Part shown: in pieces, positions 14,935 to 22,337 of the stretch
Layout of the letters: every line of letters begins with the position of its first letter
How positions within the stretch are numbered: position 1 is the stretch's first letter
Source: Streptomyces sp. NK08204
Lineage (GTDB): Bacteria; Actinomycetota; Actinomycetes; Streptomycetales; Streptomycetaceae
DNA length: 64,000 bases
NCBI RefSeq assembly: GCF_020400585.1
Contig: NZ_JAINVF010000005.1
Span: 124,001-188,000 of the forward strand
Direction: 5' to 3'
The notes under the pieces: generated by a model
The model's database searches: none
What the model was told of the DNA's origin: nothing
Seen by the model: the letters and a program-made list of their open reading frames with translations, nothing else
Made by a program: the position numbers and the translations under genes

Positions 14935-17307
14935 ATGAACGACGACGCTGAGCAGCAGCACCTCGCCCAGGCGAACCCCGGATACGCGGCCGGTCAGCTG
15001 GCCGCCGCGCTCCGCACGGCCGCCGCCCACCCGGACCCGGAGACCCGCCGCCGCGGCGAGGAACGCGGCCGTAGGTGGCGTGCGGTCCTGGACGGAATGG
15101 CTGACGGCCTGCTGAAGATCGGTTCCCGCACGCCCGTCTCCGGACTGCCCGCGTGGGTCACACCCGAGGTCGTCCGGGGCGGCTTCGCAACCGGCGCGCC
15201 GAGCGCGGGCGGCCCCCTGCTCGACTTCGAGATCGCCGTCGCCCGCCGGGCCGGTGTGCCCGAGAAGCGACGAGCCCTGTTCGGCCACTTCCTGTCCGAG
15301 GAAGGGCTCGCCCATCTCTACGAACTCCTCGACAGCGGTCGTTACGAGGTGACCGTTCCCGAGGAGGCCGCCCTCCTCACCGTGGCCTGGCTGGTCCGGG
15401 CCGGGGAGACGGACGCGGCGCTGGACCTGGTCGAGGAGCTGGCACCGTTCGCGGACCGGCTGCGGTTCAGCCCGCGGCCGTCCGACCGGCCCACGCCCCG
15501 GCCCGACGCCTTGCACCGCTGCACGGTCGCCGACGCCTCCGCGGTGCTCGCGCGCCGACGCCCCAGCACGGCCGTCGAGACGCAGCGCGAGGCCTTGGCC
15601 ATCTGGCAGCCCTTCGGCGACGAACTGCTCCTGCACTGGCTGGAGGTGACGGACGAGGAGGGACGCCTCCGCGTCCCCGGACCCACCGACGCCTGGCACG
15701 TACGCTCGGCCGAGCTGCTGCGCCGCTACCGCGACCTGGCCCGGCGTCACACCCACTGCACCAAGCACCTCAACCCCAAGGAGAACCTGGGCATCCTGCG
15801 CGGCGCGCTGGAGGAGACCGTCGCCGGAAGGGCCCTGGAGCCGCGACGGCTCGGGCTGCTGCGGCATGCCGTCGCCTCCATGGTCCGGCGGCGAGGGCGG
15901 CCCGGCTCCGCGAAGCACACGGCGCTGCGCCGCGACCAGGCCGCCCAGGCCGCGCTGCCCTCGCACCATGCGCTGGCCCGCGTCGTGCTGGCACGGCTGT
16001 CCGGCCTGCCGCAGGACGACGGGGTGAGCGACGTCGCGCCCATCGTGGCCCCGGTGAATGCCGAGGAGGCCGCCAGGAGCGGTGGGCGTGGCGAAGCGGC
16101 TGGGAGTGGTGTGCCTGCGGGCGCGCACATTCCGTCAGCGGTCCGCCGGCCCGTCGAGGCAGCGCTCAGCGCACCCGTCGGCACGCTCGTGGAGCGCGGT
16201 GTCGTCCCCTCGGCGGAGGTCCTGGCCGAGCTGGTCCCTCAGCTCGTCGCCGCCACCACCGCCGCGGCACACCGCGAACCGGTCCTGCGCTCGCTGGCCG
16301 CCGCCAACTACCGCGCGTTCCGCAATCGCCGCTCGCTGCTGCTGCTCGACCTCCAGCGGCAGGTGCGGGTGGAGGAGCTGCCGTGGGTGCGCGCCGTCGC
16401 CGCCCACCGCACCGACGCAGGGGCCGACGAGGTGGCTGCTGCCGCGCTGCGGGAACTGGGCGGCCTCGCGGTCGTGGCCTTCCCCGGCACGATCCTGCCC
16501 AACCTGCTGATCCGTGAACTGTCCGTGCTCGCCCGCCAGGCCGAGCTGGGGGCGCCCTTCGTCGAGGAACTCGCGGCGGACATCTTCATGGGCACGTTCA
16601 CCCCGAAGTTCCTGACGGCGGCGCGGGTCGCGGCCGAACTCCTCGGCGGGGGCTCCCTCTACGAGCGTTACTACGACATCGACTACCGGGCCGTCCGCAA
16701 CCTTGCCGTCGTCGAAGCGGGGGATGCGGCACTCCGCTCCCACGGAGCGCGGACGTCCCCCGGGTTCGCCGCGCTGTGCCGGCAGCGGGCCGCTGAGCTC
16801 GCACCGGGCACAGGGACGTCCGGCTCCTGGGTCGCCGGGAACGGCGCGGTGATCGAGCAGGCGCAGATCCTCACCACCCACAACCTGGCCACCCTCGTCC
16901 ACCGGGTCGGCATCGAGCCCGGCGTCGGCTGGGACGAGCTGGCTCTGCGCTGCTTCGACTCGGTGTGCCTGCTGACCGGACGCGTGCACCACAACCCGCG
17001 ACCGCTGGGCACCATCAAGGATGTCGCCTACGCCTGGCGTCAGATGGTGTTCCACCTGTCGCTGTGCGCACCACAGGAGCAACGGAACGTCCTGGACCGG
17101 CTGACCGAGGAGACCGCACGTCGGCCCTGGCACATCGCCGGCCGTCTCGCTCCCGCCCTCACCGGGCTCCGCCAGGTCATGGCCGGCGCCCCGGCCGACG
17201 CGGGCACGGGCCGCCGCCTGCTGGGCTGGAGCACCGGCGGACACTGGTTCCGTCCGGACCCGACGCCGAGCAGGGCGCATACGCCTGGGGTGAAGCCTCG
17301 TAGGTGA
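14935..17307 (+). CDS. Large uncharacterised protein directly downstream of the tRNA-like array
   Basis: A 790-residue protein starting MNDDAEQQHLAQANPGYAAG. I do not recognise a family. It has no signal peptide or membrane helix and is Ala/Leu/Arg-rich and almost wholly alpha-helical. It looks like an alpha-solenoid of HEAT/TPR-like hairpins (for example VPEEAALLTVAWLVRAGETDAAL and REPVLRSLAAANYRAFRNRRS). A flexible Gly/Ala linker lies near residues 370-400. Basic stretches such as ASMVRRRGRPGSAKH could contact nucleic acid. ATG 14935 lies in the same linker sequence that separates repeat units 3 and 4; there is no Shine-Dalgarno, and the frame remains open back through unit 4 to 14893. A strong terminator follows. 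An RNA-related role is suggested only by position. Confidence 0.75.
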   Translation: MNDDAEQQHLAQANPGYAAGQLAAALRTAAAHPDPETRRRGEERGRRWRAVLDGMADGLLKIGSRTPVSGLPAWVTPEVVRGGFATGAPSAGGPLLDFEIAVARRAGVPEKRRALFGHFLSEEGLAHLYELLDSGRYEVTVPEEAALLTVAWLVRAGETDAALDLVEELAPFADRLRFSPRPSDRPTPRPDALHRCTVADASAVLARRRPSTAVETQREALAIWQPFGDELLLHWLEVTDEEGRLRVPGPTDAWHVRSAELLRRYRDLARRHTHCTKHLNPKENLGILRGALEETVAGRALEPRRLGLLRHAVASMVRRRGRPGSAKHTALRRDQAAQAALPSHHALARVVLARLSGLPQDDGVSDVAPIVAPVNAEEAARSGGRGEAAGSGVPAGAHIPSAVRRPVEAALSAPVGTLVERGVVPSAEVLAELVPQLVAATTAAAHREPVLRSLAAANYRAFRNRRSLLLLDLQRQVRVEELPWVRAVAAHRTDAGADEVAAAALRELGGLAVVAFPGTILPNLLIRELSVLARQAELGAPFVEELAADIFMGTFTPKFLTAARVAAELLGGGSLYERYYDIDYRAVRNLAVVEAGDAALRSHGARTSPGFAALCRQRAAELAPGTGTSGSWVAGNGAVIEQAQILTTHNLATLVHRVGIEPGVGWDELALRCFDSVCLLTGRVHHNPRPLGTIKDVAYAWRQMVFHLSLCAPQEQRNVLDRLTEETARRPWHIAGRLAPALTGLRQVMAGAPADAGTGRRLLGWSTGGHWFRPDPTPSRAHTPGVKPRR
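14943..14961 (+). repeat. Truncated fifth repeat unit inside the coding sequence
   Basis: The first codons of the 790-residue protein (from CGACG at 14943, then CTGAGCAGCAGCACC) line up with the start of the repeat unit (CGACG, TGTAG, CTCAGCAGCAGAGCACC), with small deletions. The array therefore merges into the gene rather than stopping before it. Confidence 0.5.
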
Positions 17308-17339
17308 CCAACCGGCCCGGAAAGGGTTGCCTGAAGGCT

Positions 17340-17371
17340 GAGCCACGCACCCGGAGTCGGGTGCGTGGCTC
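17340..17371. terminator. Bidirectional terminator between the 790-residue protein gene and bkdC
   Basis: A perfect 13-bp stem (17340-17352 with 17359-17371) with a 6-nt loop lies 32 bp after the plus-strand stop and 21 bp beyond the stop of bkdC on the minus strand, so it can serve both convergent transcripts. Confidence 0.8.
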
Positions 17372-17392
17372 TCTCAGCTCACCGGGTACCGA

Positions 17393-18838
17393 TCACGCCC
17401 AGGTGATCAGCCGCTTCGGCTGCTCCAGGATCGCCGCCACGTCGGCCAGGACCTTGGAGCCCAGTTCGCCGTCGACCAGGCGGTGGTCGAAGCTCAGGGC
17501 CAGGGTGGTGACCTGGCGCGGCTTGACCTTGCCCTTGTGGACCCACGGCTGGAGCTTGATCGCGCCGACCGCGAGGATCGCGGACTCGCCGGTGTTGAGG
17601 ATCGGCGTGCCGGTGTCGACGCCGAAGACGCCGACGTTGGTGATGGTCACCGTGCCGCCCTGCATGGCGGCCGGGGACGTCTTGCCCTCACGGGCCGTCG
17701 ACACCAGTTCGCCCAGTGCCTCGGCCAGCTGGGGCAGCGTCTTGTCGTGCGCGTCCTTGATGTTCGGCACGATCAGGCCGCGCGGGGTGGCCGCGGCGAT
17801 ACCCAGGTTGACGTAGTGCTTGAGCACGATCTCCTGGTTCGCCTCGTCCCAGGAGGCGTTGACCTCCGGGTTGCGCTTGATGGCGACCAGCAGGGCCTTG
17901 GCGATCAGCAGGAGCGGGTTGACCCGCAGGCCCTGCATGTCCTTGTCCTGCTTCAGCTCCTCGACCAGCTTCATCGTGCGGGTCACGTCCACCGTCACGA
18001 ACTCCGTGACGTGCGGTGCGGTGAACGCGGAGTTGACCATCGCCTGGGCGGTCATCTTGCGGACACCCTTGACCGGGACCCGGGTCTCACGTGCACCGTC
18101 GTAGGTGACGACCGGAGCGGGGGCCGCCTGTGCGGGGGCGGCCGGAGCGACCGGTGCGGCCGGGGCCACCGGCTCGGCGGGCTTGGCCGGGGCCGCCGCC
18201 GCGTGGACGTCCTCACGCGTGATGATGCCGTCCGGGCCGGACGGGGTGACCGTCGCGAGGTCGACGCCGAGGTCCTTGGCCAGCTTGCGCACCGGCGGCT
18301 TGGCCAGCGGGCGGGACTTCTCCACGACCGTGGCCTGGCCGGTGTGGCCGTTCATCTCGCCCTGGATCGCCTGCGCCGCAGCCGGAGCCGGGACGGTGGT
18401 CACGGCACCCTTGCGGGGACGGCGCTTGGTGGAGGTGGTGGCCACGCCATAGCCGACCAGGACCGGCTGACGGGCCTGCGCCTTGGGTTCCTCGGCCTTG
18501 GGTTCCTCGGCCTTGGGTTCCTGCACAGCCGCCACCGGCTCGGCCTTCGGCTGCTCGGCGGGGGCCGGGGCCGCTCCGCCGGACACGTCCACCGCGATGA
18601 TGGACGTGCCCACGTCGACCGTGGTGCCCTCCGGGAAGTGCAGTGCGCGCACCACGCCGTCGTAGGGGATGGGCAGTTCGACGGCCGCCTTGGCGGTCTC
18701 GACCTCGCACACCACCTGGCCGTCGCTGACCGTGTCACCGGGCTGCACGTACCACTTGAGGATCTCGGCCTCGGTGAGTCCCTCGCCCACGTCGGGCATC
18801 TTGAACTCGCGTACGGAAGCTTCCGTCATCGTCGTCAC
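17393..18838 (-). CDS. bkdC: Branched-chain 2-oxo acid dehydrogenase E2 (dihydrolipoamide acyltransferase), copy 1
   Basis: A 481-residue E2 subunit. An N-terminal lipoyl domain carries the lipoylation Lys50 in VETAKAAVE. A long Ala/Pro/Glu linker (with repeated KAEEP units near residue 110) is followed by a peripheral subunit-binding domain near 175-215 (RKLAKDLGVDLATV). The catalytic acyltransferase domain ends with FDHRLVDG, containing the active-site His. It transfers branched acyl groups to CoA, supplying isobutyryl-, 2-methylbutyryl- and isovaleryl-CoA for branched fatty acid starter units. It is the last gene of bkdABC. GTG 18838 is taken as the start; ATG 18829 is equally possible. 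Confidence 0.93.
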   Translation of the reverse strand: MTTMTEASVREFKMPDVGEGLTEAEILKWYVQPGDTVSDGQVVCEVETAKAAVELPIPYDGVVRALHFPEGTTVDVGTSIIAVDVSGGAAPAPAEQPKAEPVAAVQEPKAEEPKAEEPKAQARQPVLVGYGVATTSTKRRPRKGAVTTVPAPAAAQAIQGEMNGHTGQATVVEKSRPLAKPPVRKLAKDLGVDLATVTPSGPDGIITREDVHAAAAPAKPAEPVAPAAPVAPAAPAQAAPAPVVTYDGARETRVPVKGVRKMTAQAMVNSAFTAPHVTEFVTVDVTRTMKLVEELKQDKDMQGLRVNPLLLIAKALLVAIKRNPEVNASWDEANQEIVLKHYVNLGIAAATPRGLIVPNIKDAHDKTLPQLAEALGELVSTAREGKTSPAAMQGGTVTITNVGVFGVDTGTPILNTGESAILAVGAIKLQPWVHKGKVKPRQVTTLALSFDHRLVDGELGSKVLADVAAILEQPKRLITWA

Positions 18839-18849
18839 GACCCTCTCCC

Positions 18850-19836
18850 TCAGTACGCCAGCGAGCGGTCGACGGCGTCGAGCACCCGGTCCAGGCCCGG
18901 CAGGTACTCCTCCTCCAGGCGCGCCGGCGGGTACGGGGCGTGGTAGCCGCCGACCCGGAGCACCGGGGCCTCCAGGTGGTAGAAGCAGCGCTCCGTGATC
19001 CGGGCGGCGATCTCCGCGCCGGAGCCGAAGAACACCGGCGCCTCATGGACCACGACCAGGCGGCGGGTCTTCTCCACCGACGCCTGGATGGTGTCGAAGT
19101 CGATGGGCGAGATCGAGCGCAGGTCGATGACCTCGAGGGACTTGCCCTCCTCGGCCGCCGCGTCGGCGACCTCCTGGCACAGCTTCACCATCGGGCCGTA
19201 GGCGGCCAGGGTCAGGTCGGCGCCCTCGCGGACCACACGCGCCTTGTGCAGCGGGCCCGGGATGGCCTCGGTGCTGACCTCGGCCTTGTCCCAGTAGCGC
19301 CGCTTGGGCTCGAAGTAGATCACCGGGTCGTCGCTCTGGATGGCCTGCTGCATCATCCAGTACGCGTCGGAGGCGTTGGAGGGGCTGACGATCTTCAGAC
19401 CGGCCACGTGCGCGAACAGCGACTCGGGGGATTCCGAGTGGTGCTCGACCGCGCCGATGCCGCCACCGTAGGGGATGCGGACGACGACCGGCAGCTTCAC
19501 CTTGCCCAGGGAGCGGGCGTGCATCTTCGCGAGCTGGGTGACGATCTGGTCGTACGCCGGGAAGACGAAGCCGTCGAACTGGATCTCCACCACCGGGCGG
19601 TAGCCGCGCAGGGCCAGGCCGATCGCGGTGCCGACGATGCCCGACTCGGCGAGCGGGGTGTCGATGACACGGCTCTCGCCGAAGTCCTTCTGCAGGCCGT
19701 CCGTCACGCGGAAGACGCCGCCGAGCTTGCCGACATCCTCGCCCATGATGACGACCTTGGGGTCCGCTTCCAGGGCACGGCGCAGCGACTCGTTGATCGC
19801 CTTGGCCATTGCCATGGTCTTGGTCTCTGCTGCCAT
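18850..19836 (-). CDS. bkdB: Branched-chain 2-oxo acid dehydrogenase E1 beta, copy 1
   Basis: A 328-residue transketolase-fold beta subunit (MAAETKTMAMAKAINESLRR). Family features include GEDVGKLGGVFRVTDGL, IPYGGGIGAVEHHSES and the C-terminal RVGGYHAPYPPARLEE. It completes the thiamine diphosphate site with the alpha subunit and hands the acyl group to the lipoyl arm of E2. ATG 19836 follows GAGGGGG by 7 bases and lies 2 bp after the bkdA stop, so translation is coupled. There are 11 bp between its stop and bkdC. Confidence 0.94.
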   Translation of the reverse strand: MAAETKTMAMAKAINESLRRALEADPKVVIMGEDVGKLGGVFRVTDGLQKDFGESRVIDTPLAESGIVGTAIGLALRGYRPVVEIQFDGFVFPAYDQIVTQLAKMHARSLGKVKLPVVVRIPYGGGIGAVEHHSESPESLFAHVAGLKIVSPSNASDAYWMMQQAIQSDDPVIYFEPKRRYWDKAEVSTEAIPGPLHKARVVREGADLTLAAYGPMVKLCQEVADAAAEEGKSLEVIDLRSISPIDFDTIQASVEKTRRLVVVHEAPVFFGSGAEIAARITERCFYHLEAPVLRVGGYHAPYPPARLEEEYLPGLDRVLDAVDRSLAY

Positions 19837-19838
19837 GA

Positions 19839-21035
19839 TCAGACCCCCTCGGCCTCTGCATCCGCGAACGACGCCTGGTAGGCGGCGAACTGGGCGCGCT
19901 CCTCGTCGACGAGCGCGTGCCCGTCCGCGTACACGTTCTCGAAGATGGCGAAGTGGTCCGGGTCCGGCATCGCACGGACCGCTTCGCGCACTCGTTTGCC
20001 CAACGCCTCGGACTCGGCCTCGAGTTCCGCGAAGAATCCCTCGTCCGCGTGGTTTGAGGCCTCCAGGTACCGGCGAAGACGCAGGATCGGGTCCTTCGCC
20101 TCCCAGGCGGCGCGCTCGTCGTCGTGCCGGTAGCGGGTGGGGTCGTCGGAGGTGGTGTGGGCGCCCATGCGGTACGTGAACGCCTCGACCAGGGTGGGGC
20201 CCTCGCCGTTGCGGGCGCGCTCCAGCGCCCACTTGGTGACCGCGAGACAGGCCAGCACGTCGTTGCCGTCCACCCGCACGCCCGGGAAGCCGAAGCCCTG
20301 CGCGCGCTGGTAGAGCGGAACACGGCTCTGCTTCTCGGTGGGCTCGGAGATCGCCCACTGGTTGTTCTGGCAGAAGAACACCACGGGGGCGTTGTAGACC
20401 GCGGAGAAGGTGAACGACTCGGCCACGTCGCCCTGGCTGGAGGCGCCGTCGCCGAAGTAGGCGATGACGGCCGAGTCCGCGCCGTCCTTGGCGATGCCCA
20501 TCGCGTAGCCGGTGGCGTGCAGCGTCTGGGAGCCGATGACGATCGTGTACAGCTGGAAGTTGTTGCTGTTCGGGTCCCAGCCGCCGTTGTTCACCCCGCG
20601 GAACATGCCGAGCAGGTTGGTCGGGTCGACACCGCGGCACCAGGCGACGCCGTGCTCTCGGTAGGTCGGGAAGACGTAGTCGTCCTCACGGGTGGCCCGG
20701 CCGGAGCCGATCTGCGCGGCCTCCTGGCCGAGCAGCGACGCCCACAGGCCCAGCTCGCCCTGGCGCTGCAGCGAGGTGGCCTCGGCGTCGAAGCGGCGGG
20801 TGAGCACCATGTCGCGGTACAGGCCGCGCAGCTCTTCGGGGGTGATGCCGGCGACGTAGGTGTCGTACTCGGCGTTCTTGACCCGCTTGCCCTCCGGCGT
20901 CAGAAGCTGCACCAGTTCGGTGCCGTTGCTCGTCTTCTTCGCGGTGGTGCGGGTGGTGCGCTCGGTGCCGGTCGTGCCGGCCTTGCCTGCGGCGGTGCGT
21001 CGCGGCTTGCGCGCGGCACTGCTCTCCACGGTCAC
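19839..21035 (-). CDS. bkdA: Branched-chain 2-oxo acid dehydrogenase E1 alpha, copy 1
   Basis: A 398-residue thiamine-diphosphate subunit. The ThDP/Mg motif is visible as YFGDGASSQGDVAE to FFCQNNQWA, and YRMGAHTTSDDPTRYR near the C-terminal third is the usual phosphorylation-loop region. An extra basic, Thr-rich N-terminal tail of ~50 residues (RKPRRTAAGKAGTTGTERTT) precedes the conserved fold; copy 2 lacks this. GTG at 21035 has an ideal GGAGGAG 6 bases upstream. It heads the bkdABC operon and decarboxylates the 2-oxo acids of Val, Leu and Ile. Confidence 0.93.
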   Translation of the reverse strand: MTVESSAARKPRRTAAGKAGTTGTERTTRTTAKKTSNGTELVQLLTPEGKRVKNAEYDTYVAGITPEELRGLYRDMVLTRRFDAEATSLQRQGELGLWASLLGQEAAQIGSGRATREDDYVFPTYREHGVAWCRGVDPTNLLGMFRGVNNGGWDPNSNNFQLYTIVIGSQTLHATGYAMGIAKDGADSAVIAYFGDGASSQGDVAESFTFSAVYNAPVVFFCQNNQWAISEPTEKQSRVPLYQRAQGFGFPGVRVDGNDVLACLAVTKWALERARNGEGPTLVEAFTYRMGAHTTSDDPTRYRHDDERAAWEAKDPILRLRRYLEASNHADEGFFAELEAESEALGKRVREAVRAMPDPDHFAIFENVYADGHALVDEERAQFAAYQASFADAEAEGV

Positions 21036-21489
21036 GTGTGCTCCTCCGTCGGTCCGGCCCCCGGGGTTGCCGGTAGGCCAGTGCGGCTCACCTGTTGTCG
21101 ACCACGGGGCACGGGGTGGGTGCCACTCGGCCGGGAACAGGCGTGACAGGTGCCCCGGCGAGCGCCCTGCAACATTCACGTTACCCAGTGCTCCACATTT
21201 CTGTGAAACCCCTTCTGACCTGCGTTTTTGCTTGGATTTCCAAGTAAAGACGCAAGGACTCGAAGGTCGCTGGTCACAGCCTTGCAGGCGGCCGGAGCTA
21301 CGGCACGTTATCCCGGCGACCCCGGACACGGGAAGAGTCAATCTGTGAGACCGGTCGCCTCCCCACAGGATGAAAAGTCATATTTTCAAGACTGAAATGC
21401 GACTGACGATGACTGCCGGTGACAAGTCCCAGCTCACGGCTTTCCTTTCCGCGCCCAAGCATCTGGCACGTGCCGCGCTCTCGGATACC
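21036..21489. other. Intergenic region upstream of bkdA copy 1
   Basis: 454 bp between bkdA and the phosphotransferase relic. It contains the 14-bp palindrome described separately, and the stretch 21190-21260 is AT-rich for this genome (TTTCTGTGAAAC, GCGTTTTTGCTTGG), so the bkd promoter is probably here. No gene is recognisable; the plus-strand open frames in this interval look like relic sequence. Confidence 0.5.
21231..21244. promoter_or_regulatory. Candidate operator upstream of bkdA copy 1
   Basis: CTTGGA-TT-TCCAAG is a perfect 14-bp palindrome about 195 bp upstream of the bkdA start, in unusually AT-rich surroundings. The size and AT centre would suit a dimeric regulator such as an Lrp/AsnC protein, but no regulator gene adjoins this copy. 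Confidence 0.4.
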
Positions 21490-22252
21490 ACCCCAGCACC
21501 ACTTCGACCCCGACACCGCCGATCCCGCCGCCATCGAGCGCCGGCACCGGACCACCCAGTGCCGGCCGACCTCGGGCGTCCCGGTCGCCCCGCCGCTCGC
21601 GCACCGCGAGGGCCGCACCGTGGCCGTCGTCGGCGGCCACGCCTACCCCCTGCCCCCTGGATCGACGACAGACACCGTCACGGCGGGCAGCTCACCGCGC
21701 CCAGGGCGCACGCCTGGGGGCGCTCCTGGGGCTCCTGAAGCTCATGGGACTTTTGGGGCTCATGGGTGCTCCTGGGGGCCGTACACGCGTGTCGGGAGCG
21801 CGCGGCGGGCCCTGGTGGAGCAGCACGCGCACCCGGGCCCGCCGCGCGGCGGCTCGATCGGCTGGGTGCACGGGGACTTCCACCGTTCAACCTGCTCTGC
21901 GAGGGGGATGGCCCTGCCGCCGTCGTGGACTGGGACGGGCTCGGCGTGCAGGCCCGCGCGGAGGGGACCGTACGCGCCGCCGCGATCTTCGCCGTACGGC
22001 CCGCGGGAGCGCTCGACCTGCCGAAAATGCGGTCCTACGCGCGCGTACCGGGACGCGACCGGGGCCGCGCCCTCGGAGCTGGCGGCTGCCGTGCACCGCG
22101 TGTGATGGGACCGCCTGAACGACTTCTGGATGCCTCGCCGGCACTACGAGCGCGGCGACACCCGCGCGGACTGCCAGTTCCCGGCCGCCTCCGCGCTCGC
22201 GGTGTGGTGGATGCGCGAGTACGACGTGGTGTCCGACGCGTTCGCGCAGTGA
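21490..22252 (+). pseudogene. Aminoglycoside-phosphotransferase-like (APH/HSK2) relic
   Basis: Pieces of an APH-fold kinase occur in alternating frames: HHFDPDTADPAAIERR, then after a shift TVAVVGGHAYPLPPG and APWIDDRHRHGGQLTA, then GWVHGDFH (the HGDxH catalytic loop), a shift, FNLLCEGDGPAAVVDWDGLG (the Mg-binding DWD), and finally ATGAAPSELAAAVHRV, stop, WDRLNDFWMPRRHYERGD. The in-frame TGA replaces an expected Trp or Tyr codon. The region around 21715-21780 has degenerated into GGGGCTCCTG-like low complexity. At least three frameshifts and a stop make it non-functional. The original start is not recoverable. Confidence 0.75.
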
Positions 22253-22337
22253 CGACCGTTCACCGTCCCGGCAATTTCTTCGGGCTGACGCCGCCTCACG
22301 GAGACGCCGTCACCGTCTCAGGGGGCGTAGGACCGCT

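Noticed and set aside
14622..14947. CRISPR array
   Set aside because: Repeats are 72 nt, spacers are only 7-10 nt and nearly identical, and no cas genes are present.
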